Assembly: GCF_002161445.1 (NCBI RefSeq)
Contig: NZ_NFHT01000012.1
Location: forward strand, 1-64,000
DNA length: 64,000 nucleotides
From: Alistipes sp. An66
GTDB taxonomy: Bacteria; Bacteroidota; Bacteroidia; Bacteroidales; Rikenellaceae
Direction of reading: 5' to 3'
The notes beneath the pieces were generated by a model. The model had not been told where the DNA came from. It searched no databases and saw only the letters and a list, made by a program, of their open reading frames with translations. Below, one piece after another: positions 8,340 to 16,628 of this stretch (position 1 is the first letter of the stretch; each line of letters begins with the position of its first letter). Position numbers and translations under genes: made by a program.

Positions 8340-9659
8340 TTACGCCTGCAATCCCGGAGTCTCGAACTCCTGCATGACGGCCTCCATTTTGCGGCGGATC
8401 TCCGCGGTGCAGCGGTTTCCGATGCTCCCTTCGTGGGTGTGATGCACCTCGCGCGTGGGCTGGTACTCGCCGCGCTGCACGGCCATGCCGACCTGGCGGT
8501 ATGCCTCGCGGAAGGGCACGCCTTGCAGGACGAGGCGGTTGACATCCTCCACGGTGAAGAGATAGTCGTACTTGTGGTCTTCAAGGATATGCTCGTTGAC
8601 GCGGACGTGAGCCATCATGAAGTCGCACATGCGCAGCGTGCGGCGAATCTCGGCGAGGGCCGGGAAGAGGATGTCCTTCATGAGTTGCAGGTCGCGGTGG
8701 TATCCGACCGGGAGATTCGTCGTGAGCAGTGCGATTTCGTTCGGCACGGCTTGCAGGCGATTGCAGCGCCCGCGCATGATCTCGAAGACATCGGGATTCT
8801 TCTTGTGGGGCATGATGCTCGACCCGGTCGTGAGTTCGTCGGGCAGCGAGATGAATCCGAAATTCTGGCTCATGAAGAGACAGGCGTCCATGGCCAGACG
8901 TCCGACGGTGGCGGCGACGGCGGCGATGGCTGCCGCGGCGGCGCGCTCGCTCTTTCCGCGGCTCATCTGTGCGGCGACGACGTTGTAGTGGAGCGTCTCG
9001 AAGCCCAGCAGCCGGGTGGTCATCGTGCGGTCGAGGGGGAACGACGAACCGTAGCCGGCGGCGGATCCCAGCGGGTTCTGGTTGGCGATGTGCCAGGCCG
9101 TGGCGAGCAGACGCATGTCGTCGACGAGCGTCTCGGCGTAGGCCCCGAACCAGAGCCCGAACGACGAGGGCATGGCGATCTGCAAGTGGGTGTACCCGGG
9201 CATGAGCACCTCCCCGTATCGTTCGCTCTGCTCCTGCAAGCGGTCGAAGAGGGCCTTCGTATCGTCGGCGACCTTCCGCAGCTCGTCGCGCAGGAAGAGT
9301 TTCAGGTCGACCAGCACCTGGTCGTTTCGCGAGCGGCCCGAGTGGATCTTCTTTCCGACGTCGCCCAGCCGGCGGGTGAGCAGCAGCTCGACCTGCGAGT
9401 GGACATCCTCCGTGTCGGGTTCGATCTCGAAACGCCCGGCCTCGATTTCGGCGGCGATCTCCTGCAAACCGGCCGTCAGCGTGCGGAGCTCTTCGGCGGT
9501 GAGCAGCCCGATCTTTTCAAGCATGGCGATGTGCGCCAGCGATCCTTCGACGTCGTAGCGGGCGAGTTGCAGGTCGAGTTCGCGGTCGTTGCCGACGGTG
9601 TACTCTTCGATCATCTTGTCGGGTTCGAAACCCTTGTCCCAAAGTTTGGTGGTGCTCAT
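8340..9659 (-). CDS. argH: Argininosuccinate lyase
   Basis: ArgH catalyses the last step of arginine synthesis, splitting argininosuccinate into arginine and fumarate. The 439-residue protein belongs to the fumarase/aspartase superfamily. It shows HSGRSRNDQ (106-113), GYTHLQ (155-160) and the signature GSSIMPHKKNP (279-289) containing the catalytic serine loop. It is the last gene of the arginine cluster and overlaps the upstream argE-like gene by 4 bases (ATGA), which indicates translational coupling. Confidence 0.97.
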   Translation of the reverse strand: MSTTKLWDKGFEPDKMIEEYTVGNDRELDLQLARYDVEGSLAHIAMLEKIGLLTAEELRTLTAGLQEIAAEIEAGRFEIEPDTEDVHSQVELLLTRRLGDVGKKIHSGRSRNDQVLVDLKLFLRDELRKVADDTKALFDRLQEQSERYGEVLMPGYTHLQIAMPSSFGLWFGAYAETLVDDMRLLATAWHIANQNPLGSAAGYGSSFPLDRTMTTRLLGFETLHYNVVAAQMSRGKSERAAAAAIAAVAATVGRLAMDACLFMSQNFGFISLPDELTTGSSIMPHKKNPDVFEIMRGRCNRLQAVPNEIALLTTNLPVGYHRDLQLMKDILFPALAEIRRTLRMCDFMMAHVRVNEHILEDHKYDYLFTVEDVNRLVLQGVPFREAYRQVGMAVQRGEYQPTREVHHTHEGSIGNRCTAEIRRKMEAVMQEFETPGLQA

Positions 9660-10720
9660 GCGTATAGAATGGCTAACTGTTCGATATACTGTTCGTAGAG
9701 GGCGATTGCCCGGTCGATTTCGTCGATGCGGACGAATTCGTCGGCCGTGTGGGATCGGGCCGACTCTCCGGGTCCCATTTTGAGCGACGGGAAGGGCATC
9801 AGCGTGCGGTCGGAGGTCGTGGGCGAGACGAAGGTGCTGCGGCCGACGGCCTTTGCGGCGCGGACGAGCGGATGGTCGTCTCCGACGGCGGCGGCGCGGA
9901 TGCGGGTCGAGCGGGGCACGATTTCCGATTGCAACGCCCGGCGCAGGATCTCGACCACCTCCTCGTTCGTGTAGGCGTCGGTCGTGCGGACGTCGACGAC
10001 GAAGCGGCAGACGTCCGGAACGACGTTGTGCTGCGTCCCGGCCTCGATCTGCGTCACGGTGATGCCGACGGGTCCCAGCAGCGCCGATTCGCGTTCGAAA
10101 CGGAAGCCGCGCAGGCGGGCGATGTCGTCCAGCGCGATGTAGAGGGCGTTCACCCCCTCGTTGCGGGCCGCATGTCCGCTCTTGCCGCGGGCCGTGCCGT
10201 CGAGGACGACCAGCCCGCGTTCACCGACGGCGGCCTGCATGCCGGTGGGCTCGCCGACGAGCGCCATGTCGATCTTTCCCAGCGCGGGCAGCAGCGCCCG
10301 CATGCCGTGCTCGCCCATGCACTCCTCCTCGGCCGAGAGGGCCACGACGAGGTTGAAGGGCAGTCGGCGGCGCCGGAACGTGAGGAAGGTCTCGGCGAGT
10401 GCGACGACCGAAGCCCCGGCGTCGTTGCTGCCGAGCCCGTAGAGACACCCCTCCTCGATCACCGGTGCGAACGGGTTGCGGGTGTAGGATGCCGCGGGGC
10501 GCACCGTGTCGTGGTGGGAGTTCAGCAGCAGGGTCGGCCGTGCGGGATCATACCCTTCGGCCCGGGCCCAGACGTTGTTGTGCAGCCGTTCGGGCGCGGC
10601 CCCGTGCTCCGCGAGGAAGGCGAAGAGCAGGTCGCCCGTGCGGGCTTCGTCGCGCGACAGCGAGGGCGTTGCGATCAACGCCTGCAACAACTCGACGGCT
10701 TCTGCGGTTTTCGGATTCAT
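9656..10720 (-). CDS. argE: M20 deacylase of arginine synthesis (acyl-ornithine/citrulline deacylase)
   Basis: The 354-residue M20-family zinc hydrolase has HxD ligands H69 and D71 in NSHHDTV, D100 in GSNDAG, the catalytic pair E131/E132 in SAEEE, and GEPTG. In pathways with an N-acylornithine transcarbamylase, this enzyme removes the acyl group from N-acylcitrulline rather than from acylornithine. Because the transcarbamylase here looks succinyl-type, the likely substrate is N-succinylcitrulline (inference). It lies between argB (56 bases upstream) and argH (4-base overlap). Confidence 0.85.
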   Translation of the reverse strand: MNPKTAEAVELLQALIATPSLSRDEARTGDLLFAFLAEHGAAPERLHNNVWARAEGYDPARPTLLLNSHHDTVRPAASYTRNPFAPVIEEGCLYGLGSNDAGASVVALAETFLTFRRRRLPFNLVVALSAEEECMGEHGMRALLPALGKIDMALVGEPTGMQAAVGERGLVVLDGTARGKSGHAARNEGVNALYIALDDIARLRGFRFERESALLGPVGITVTQIEAGTQHNVVPDVCRFVVDVRTTDAYTNEEVVEILRRALQSEIVPRSTRIRAAAVGDDHPLVRAAKAVGRSTFVSPTTSDRTLMPFPSLKMGPGESARSHTADEFVRIDEIDRAIALYEQYIEQLAILYA

Positions 10721-10776
10721 GCTTTTTCGGAGAAAGGCTTCCGCCTTTCGGGGTTTGTCGGGGCGCGCCCCGGGTT

Positions 10777-11550
10777 TTATTTGCGGATGACGGTTCCGAT
10801 GCCGTCTGCCAGATGGGCCGAGCTGCGGATCGTGACGCTCCGCACCCCCTGTTCGACGGCTTTCAGGGCATTTTCGATCTTGGGGATCATTCCCTTGCTG
10901 ACCGTTCCGTCGGCTTTGAGCGGCGGGTAACTGTCGGCGGTGATTTCGGGAATGACGGAACCTTCGTCCTCGGGATCGCGCAGCACGCCGGACTTCTCGA
11001 AACAGAAGACCAGATCGGTCGGGGCGACGGCTGCGGCTCCGAGCGCCACGGCCGAGGCGACGCTGTCGGCATTGCAGTTGAGCAGCGTGCCGTGGCCGTC
11101 GTGCATGATGGCCGAGAAGACGGGGACCAGCCCGCCCTCCAACAGCCGTTGCAGCAACGCCGAATCCACGCGGTCGATGTCGCCGACAAACCCGTAGTCG
11201 ATCGGCTGCGGAGCCCTCCGGTGGGCCGTTACGGCGTTCCCGTCGGCTCCGGAGAGACCGATGGCGTTGCAGCCGACGGCCTGCAATCCGGCGACGACCT
11301 GCTTGTTGACGAGCCCGGCGTAGACCATCGTCACGACGTCGAGCGTTCCCTTGTCGGTGATCCTCCGGCCGTCGACCATCCGGACTTTGAGTTCGAGGCG
11401 TTCGGCGAGCCGCGTGGCGAGTTTTCCGCCTCCGTGGACGAGGATCTTCGGGCCCTCGATTGCGGCGAACTCCGCGAGGAAGGCCTTCAAGGCTTCGGGA
11501 TTGTCGATGACATTCCCGCCGATCTTCATTACCGTGATCTTTTCCATCAT
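10777..11550 (-). CDS. argB: N-acetyl(succinyl)glutamate kinase
   Basis: ArgB phosphorylates the side chain of N-acylglutamate, the second step of the pathway. The 257-residue amino acid kinase-family protein shows the N-terminal VMKIGGNVI with catalytic lysine, the glycine-rich VHGGGKLATRL, and GLSGADG. It lacks a fused synthase domain, consistent with a separate GNAT synthase at 16 kb. The start overlaps the stop of argF' by 4 bases. Given the succinyl-type transcarbamylase, its natural substrate may be N-succinylglutamate. Confidence 0.93.
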   Translation of the reverse strand: MMEKITVMKIGGNVIDNPEALKAFLAEFAAIEGPKILVHGGGKLATRLAERLELKVRMVDGRRITDKGTLDVVTMVYAGLVNKQVVAGLQAVGCNAIGLSGADGNAVTAHRRAPQPIDYGFVGDIDRVDSALLQRLLEGGLVPVFSAIMHDGHGTLLNCNADSVASAVALGAAAVAPTDLVFCFEKSGVLRDPEDEGSVIPEITADSYPPLKADGTVSKGMIPKIENALKAVEQGVRSVTIRSSAHLADGIGTVIRK

Positions 11551-12503
11551 TCCAGCCCCTCCAACAGACGTTTGAGCACTACCTGTGCCGATATTTCACG
11601 ATTTGCCGCCTCGGGGATCACCAGCGAGCGGGGCGACTCGATCACCTCGTCCGTGACGATCATGTTTCGCCGCACGGGCAGACAGTGCATGAACCAGGCG
11701 TTGTTCGTCAGCGCCATCTTTTCGGCGTCGACCGTCCACGCGCGGTCGCGCGAGAGGACCTTTCCGTAATTGGGATCGGCATAGGCGGCCCAGTTCTTGG
11801 CATAGACGAAGTCGGCGCCTTCGAGGGCTTTGCGCTGGTCGTACTCGACGCGGGCTCCGCCGACGAACTTCGGATCGAGTTCATAGCCTTCGGGGTGTGT
11901 GATGACGAAGTCATACCCGGCGGCGTTCATCCACTCGGCGAATGAGTTGGGCACGGCCTGCGGCAGGGCGTTGGGATGGGGAGCCCAGGTCATGACGACC
12001 TTCGGGCGCTTCGTGGTCCTGTGCTCCTCGATGGTGATCAGGTCGGCGAAGCTCTGCAACGGATGTCGCGTGGCGGCCTCCATCGAGAAGACCGGACGTC
12101 CCGAGTAGCGGATGAACTGCTCCAGAACGCGCTCCTCATAATCTTCGGCCTTGTCGTGGAATCGGGCGAACGAGCGCACGCCGATCACGTCGCAGTAGGA
12201 TCCCATGACGGGGATTGCTTCGAGCAGGTGTTCGGCCTTGTCGCCGTCCATCACGACGCCGCGCTCGGTTTCGAGCTTCCAGGCGCCCTGGTTGACGTCG
12301 AGGACCATGACGTTCATGCCGAGGTTCATGGCGGCCTTCTGGGTCGAGAGGCGCGTGCGGAGGCTCGAATTGAAGAAGAGCATCAGCAGGGTTTTGTTGC
12401 GTCCCAGTCCGGTGAACTGGAAGCGGTTTCGCTTGATTTCCAGAGCTTCGGCGACGGCTGCTTTCAGGTCGCCGATATCCTGTACGCAGGTGAATTTTTT
12501 CAT
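11547..12503 (-). CDS. argF': N-succinylornithine carbamoyltransferase
   Basis: The 318-residue transcarbamylase closely resembles the Bacteroides fragilis SOTCase, which carbamoylates N-succinylornithine. Visible motifs are the carbamoyl-phosphate loop SSLRTR (46-51), RHPLQSFADL and HCLPVRR. Published work on SOTCase and AOTCase showed that the residue at position 90 (SOTCase numbering) sets acyl specificity: Pro in B. fragilis SOTCase, Glu in acetyl-type enzymes. Here position 90 is Ala (GDKAEHLLE), which favours succinyl use. It overlaps argB by 4 bases. Confidence 0.9.
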   Translation of the reverse strand: MKKFTCVQDIGDLKAAVAEALEIKRNRFQFTGLGRNKTLLMLFFNSSLRTRLSTQKAAMNLGMNVMVLDVNQGAWKLETERGVVMDGDKAEHLLEAIPVMGSYCDVIGVRSFARFHDKAEDYEERVLEQFIRYSGRPVFSMEAATRHPLQSFADLITIEEHRTTKRPKVVMTWAPHPNALPQAVPNSFAEWMNAAGYDFVITHPEGYELDPKFVGGARVEYDQRKALEGADFVYAKNWAAYADPNYGKVLSRDRAWTVDAEKMALTNNAWFMHCLPVRRNMIVTDEVIESPRSLVIPEAANREISAQVVLKRLLEGLE

Positions 12504-12596
12504 CTCTTGTGCATGTTTTGGGGTGACGGGGCCTTTGCGGTGCTCCGACGCTGCGGCGACTTCCGCCGCCGCACCCCGGAGCCGGCCCCGAACGGT

Positions 12597-13727
12597 TTAT
12601 CGGTTGTGCAGCGTGGTGCGGAATGCTTCGAGGAAGCGGTCGGCCAACTCGCGCGTGAGGCACAGCGCGGGCAACAGCCGCACGACGGAGGCTCCGGCGC
12701 CTCCGGTGAAGATGTGCTTCCCGAAGAGCAATCGCTTGCGGAGTTCCGATCCCGAGCCGTCGATCTCGATGCCGATCATCAGACCGCGTCCGCGCACCTC
12801 CTTCAATCCCTCCATGGCGCGGAGCTCCCCGAGGAGGTACCCTCCGACCCCGGCGGCATTTTCGACGAGACCTTCGCGCTCGATGATCTTCAAAACGGCG
12901 ATGGCCGCGGCACAGGCGAGGTGATTTCCTCCGAACGTGGTCCCGAGCATCCCGGGCCGCGCCTCGAAGTGGGGAGCGATCAATACGCCGCCGATCGGGA
13001 ATCCGTTGGCCATTCCTTTGGCCGTGGTGATCAGGTCGGGACGGATCCCGGCCTGCTGGTGGGCGAAGAAGCGGCCCGTTCGTCCGTACCCCGACTGAAT
13101 CTCGTCGAGGATGAGTTGCGTGCCGGTCTCCGTGGTGGCCTCGCGCACGCCGCGGAGGAAGTCGTCCGTGGGACAGTGGATGCCCGAGACGCCCTGAATG
13201 CCCTCGACGATCACGGCGGCAAATTCGCGCGTGGCGAGCTTCGTGCGGGCTGCTTCAAGGTCGTTCAGCGGGGTGAACTCGACGTTGGGCGTGCGGTTGA
13301 AGGGTGCCGAGATGGCGGGATTGTCCGTCACGGCCACGGCTCCGGAGGTGCGCCCGTGGAAGGCGCGTTCGATGGCCAACACCTTGCTGCGCCCGGTATG
13401 GAACGACGCCAGCTTGATGGCGTTTTCGTTGGCTTCGGCGCCGGAGTTGCAGAGGAAGAGCCGGTAGTCGTCGTAGCCCGAGACCTTCCCGAGACGCCGG
13501 GCCAGTTCGACTTGCAGCGAGTTCAGCACCGAATTGGAGTAGAATCCGAGCCTCCCGACCTGCTCCGACAGGGCCTTCACATAGTCGGGCTGTGCGTGTC
13601 CGATCGAGATGACGGCGTGCCCGCCGTAGAGGTCGAGGTATTCGGTCCCGGCCTCGTCGTAGACGAAACACCCCTTTCCCCGCACGGGCTCGATCGGATA
13701 GAGCGAATATACGTTGAAAAGTTCCAT
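12597..13727 (-). CDS. argD: N-acylornithine aminotransferase
   Basis: This PLP-dependent class III aminotransferase converts N-acylglutamate semialdehyde to N-acylornithine. The 376-residue protein shows CNSGAEANENAIK (93-105), LDEIQSGYGRTG (207-218) and the PLP lysine K237 in TTAKGMANGFPIGG. I chose the ATG at 13727 (MELFNVYSLYP) because it matches the usual family N-terminus; an upstream in-frame ATG at 13784 adds 19 residues without similarity. argC ends 57 bases upstream and argF' begins 93 bases downstream. Confidence 0.95.
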   Translation of the reverse strand: MELFNVYSLYPIEPVRGKGCFVYDEAGTEYLDLYGGHAVISIGHAQPDYVKALSEQVGRLGFYSNSVLNSLQVELARRLGKVSGYDDYRLFLCNSGAEANENAIKLASFHTGRSKVLAIERAFHGRTSGAVAVTDNPAISAPFNRTPNVEFTPLNDLEAARTKLATREFAAVIVEGIQGVSGIHCPTDDFLRGVREATTETGTQLILDEIQSGYGRTGRFFAHQQAGIRPDLITTAKGMANGFPIGGVLIAPHFEARPGMLGTTFGGNHLACAAAIAVLKIIEREGLVENAAGVGGYLLGELRAMEGLKEVRGRGLMIGIEIDGSGSELRKRLLFGKHIFTGGAGASVVRLLPALCLTRELADRFLEAFRTTLHNR

Positions 13728-13784
13728 GATAGCTTTTTGTTTGGGCTCCGCATCGGGGGAGACATCCCTCCCCGTCCGGAGCAA

Positions 13785-14747
13785 TTAAAACGCGCTGGCT
13801 TTGAGGCGCAGCCCTTCGCGCTCGTCCAGCCCGAACATCAGGTTCATGTTCTGTACGGCCTGCCCCGAGGCTCCTTTCAGGAGGTTGTCGATCACCGAGA
13901 CGACGTGCAGCTTCGATCCGTATTTGGCCGTATGGACCAGCGCCTTGTTGGTGTTCACGACCTGTTTGAGGTCGACGCCGCGCTCCGCGACATGGGTGAA
14001 TGCCGCCCCGGCGTAGTAGTCGGCGTACAGCTTCCGGGCGGCTTCCTCATCGAGCGGGCAGTTGGTGTAGACGCTGGCGAGGATGCCGCGGGTGAAGTCT
14101 CCGCGCATGGGTACGAAGTTGATCTCCTGCCCGAATGCGGGTTCCAGCAGCCGGAGGTTGCGGCCGATTTCGAGCAGATGCTGGTGCGAGAAGGCCTTGT
14201 AGACGGAGAGGTTGTCCGACCGCCAGCTGAAATGGGTCGTGGCGGAGGGTTTCACGCCGGCGCCGGTCGATCCGGTGACGGCCGTGACGTGCACCTCGTC
14301 TTCGAGCAGCCCCGCTGCGGCCAGCGGCAGCAGCGCCAGCTGGATTGCGGTGGCGAAACAGCCCGGATTGGCCACGCGGCGGGCCTCCCGGATTCGCCCG
14401 CGGTTCATCTCCGGGAGGCCGTAGACGAACCCTTCGGACTCGTCGCGGAAGTCCTGCGCGAGGTCGATGATGCGCAAACCTTCGGGCAGACGCTGCTCCG
14501 CCATCCACGTGCGGCTCTGCCCGTGTGCCGAACAGAGGAAGACGACGTCGACCGACGCGAGGTCGTACTCCGCGCAGAAGCGCATCGTTGTTTCGCCCTC
14601 CAACCCGCCGTGGACCTCCGTGAGGAGGTTCCCGGCGTTGGACGTGCTGTGTACGAAGACGATCCCGACCTGCGGGTGGTTCACTAACAGGCGGATCAGC
14701 TCCCCGGCCGTGTATCCGGCCCCTCCGATGATTCCCGCGCGGATCAT
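13785..14747 (-). CDS. argC: N-acyl-gamma-glutamyl-phosphate reductase
   Basis: ArgC reduces N-acylglutamyl phosphate to the semialdehyde with NADPH. The 320-residue protein has the Rossmann start IIGGAGYTAGEL and the catalytic cysteine C130 in NPGCFATA. The later FVPMRGDFTRGI segment is also typical. The start overlaps the stop of argG by 4 bases (ATGA), indicating translational coupling in the arginine cluster. Confidence 0.96.
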   Translation of the reverse strand: MIRAGIIGGAGYTAGELIRLLVNHPQVGIVFVHSTSNAGNLLTEVHGGLEGETTMRFCAEYDLASVDVVFLCSAHGQSRTWMAEQRLPEGLRIIDLAQDFRDESEGFVYGLPEMNRGRIREARRVANPGCFATAIQLALLPLAAAGLLEDEVHVTAVTGSTGAGVKPSATTHFSWRSDNLSVYKAFSHQHLLEIGRNLRLLEPAFGQEINFVPMRGDFTRGILASVYTNCPLDEEAARKLYADYYAGAAFTHVAERGVDLKQVVNTNKALVHTAKYGSKLHVVSVIDNLLKGASGQAVQNMNLMFGLDEREGLRLKASAF

Positions 14748-15958
14748 TTTTCCGGTTTTTCGTTACGTTTCTGGACGTTGTAGTAGATCTTGATCGGATT
14801 GGCGAGGATCTTCGTGAAGCCCTTCGCGTCGTCGGCCGTCCAGGCCTTGTTGACCTCTCCGTACTCGCCGAAGTCGGTCTTCATGAGGTCGAAGGGCGAC
14901 TCGACGCCGACGAGCGTGTAGTTTCTCGGGCGGAGGATCAGTTCGACGGTTCCCGTGACGTTCTGCTGCGACGAAAGGAGCATGGCCTCGATGTCGCGCA
15001 TGACGGGTTCGAGGTACTGCGCCTCGTGGAGGAACATGCCGTACCACGTGGCGACCTGATCCTTCCAGTAGATCTGCCACTTGGTGAGGGTGTGCTTTTC
15101 GAGCATCTTGTGCGCGGCGATGATGAGCATCGGGGCGGCGGCCTCGAATCCGACACGTCCCTTGATGCCGATGATCGTGTCGCCGATGTGCATGTCGCGT
15201 CCGATTCCGAACTTCGAGCCGATGGTCTCGACGGCGCGGATGGCCTCGACCTTGTCGGCATAGGGCTTCCCGTTCACGGCGCACAACTCGCCCTTGTCGA
15301 ACGAGAGTTTGAGGTGCTCCTCGCCGTCGGCCGTGATCTGGCTCGGATAGGCCTCCTCGGGGAGCGTCTGCTCCGAATGGAGAGTCTCCTTGCCGCCGAT
15401 CGAGGTGCCCCACAACCCCTTGTTGATCGAGTACTCCATCTTCTTGTAGTCGGCCGTGATGCCGTGCTTGCGCAGGTAGTCGATCTCGTATTCGCGCGTG
15501 AGGGTCATGTCGCGCGTCGGGGTGATGATCTCGATTTCGGGCGCGAGGATCTGGAACGTGAGGTCGAAACGCACCTGGTCATTCCCGGCGCCGGTCGAAC
15601 CGTGTGCCACGGCGTCGGCCCCGATCTGCTTGGCGTACTCGATGATGGCGATGGCCTGGAAGATGCGCTCGGAGCTTACCGAGATGGGGTAGGTGCCGTT
15701 GCGGAGGATGTTGCCGAAGACCATGTAGCGGATGCTCTTCTCGTAGTATTCCTGTTCGATGTCGAGCGTGGCGTGCCTGACGGCGCCGAGTTCCAGGGCG
15801 CGCTTCTCGATGCGTTCGAGTTCGGGTTTGGAGAAACCTCCGGTATTGGCGATGGCCGTATAGACATCATATCCCTTCTCCTCGGAGAGATACTTCACAC
15901 AGAACGAGGTGTCCAGCCCGCCGCTGAACGCCAGTACGACTTTTTTCTTGGTATCCAT
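14744..15958 (-). CDS. argG: Argininosuccinate synthase
   Basis: ArgG joins citrulline and aspartate in an ATP-dependent reaction. The 404-residue protein starts with the N-type ATP pyrophosphatase motif LAFSGGLDTS (9-18) and includes HGSTGAGNDQVRF for substrate binding. It lies 16 bases after the GNAT gene and overlaps argC by 4 bases, so it belongs to one transcript with the downstream arginine genes. Confidence 0.97.
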   Translation of the reverse strand: MDTKKKVVLAFSGGLDTSFCVKYLSEEKGYDVYTAIANTGGFSKPELERIEKRALELGAVRHATLDIEQEYYEKSIRYMVFGNILRNGTYPISVSSERIFQAIAIIEYAKQIGADAVAHGSTGAGNDQVRFDLTFQILAPEIEIITPTRDMTLTREYEIDYLRKHGITADYKKMEYSINKGLWGTSIGGKETLHSEQTLPEEAYPSQITADGEEHLKLSFDKGELCAVNGKPYADKVEAIRAVETIGSKFGIGRDMHIGDTIIGIKGRVGFEAAAPMLIIAAHKMLEKHTLTKWQIYWKDQVATWYGMFLHEAQYLEPVMRDIEAMLLSSQQNVTGTVELILRPRNYTLVGVESPFDLMKTDFGEYGEVNKAWTADDAKGFTKILANPIKIYYNVQKRNEKPEK

Positions 15959-15974
15959 GGCTTTATATCGTTTT

Positions 15975-16595
15975 TTATTTCAGGTGAAAGAGTTTCTTGA
16001 ATTTGTTCCGGAGGAACATGACGTAGGGTGCGAATCGGGAGTGCTTCTGGGGCGGTTCCTTCGCGGGGTCGTAGAGCATTCCGGTGCAGAGACACATGCG
16101 TCGGTTGTTGCGTTGGAGGATGTCGTAGTTGCAGCACCCTTCGCATCCGCGCCAGAACTCCTCGTCCTCGGTCAGTTCGGAGAAGGTCACGGGGACGTAT
16201 CCCATGCGGGAGTTGAGTTTCATGACGGGGAGCGACGTGGTGATACTGAATAACTTGGCATACGGGAATCGTCGTCGGGCCAGCTCGAAGGTTCGTCGTT
16301 TGATCTGCTCCGCGAGTCCCATGTGCCGGTACTCGGGGTCGACGATCAGACCGGAGGTTGCGACGAAGTCGCCATGCCCCCAGCACTCGATGTAGCTGAA
16401 CCCGACCAGTCTTTCACCGTCCAGCGCCACGACGGCCTTGCCACCGGTCATTTTTGCGGCGATGTACTCGGGCGAACGCTTTGCGATCCCCGTTCCCCGC
16501 TGCAATGCGGACTCGTAGATGAGCTGGCAGATACGCGGAGCGTAGTGCGCATGCGACGAGTCGGCAAATACGACGCTGATTGTGTTGTTATTCAT
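15975..16595 (-). CDS. GNAT acyltransferase, likely N-acylglutamate synthase
   Basis: The 206-residue GNAT-fold protein has the acyl-CoA loop in VDPEYRHMGLAEQIKRR (86-101). Classical argA and argJ are absent from an otherwise complete pathway, and this gene leads the arginine set 16 bases before argG. It is therefore the best candidate for the first acylation of glutamate. The acyl donor may be succinyl-CoA, given the SOTCase downstream (inference). An unusual C-terminal cysteine cluster, C151-x2-CC(154-155) and C168-x-C170, could bind a metal. The upstream gap to rel is 33 bases and has no clear promoter. Confidence 0.75.
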   Translation of the reverse strand: MNNNTISVVFADSSHAHYAPRICQLIYESALQRGTGIAKRSPEYIAAKMTGGKAVVALDGERLVGFSYIECWGHGDFVATSGLIVDPEYRHMGLAEQIKRRTFELARRRFPYAKLFSITTSLPVMKLNSRMGYVPVTFSELTEDEEFWRGCEGCCNYDILQRNNRRMCLCTGMLYDPAKEPPQKHSRFAPYVMFLRNKFKKLFHLK

Positions 16596-16628
16596 TGATC
16601 GATAGTGTGGGTAAAGATGTTGACGGAA

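Noticed and set aside
11976..14687. A 903-codon open frame on the plus strand opposite argF', argD and argC
   Set aside because: It is antisense to three certain genes, has no family resemblance, and reflects GC-rich third positions of the real genes.
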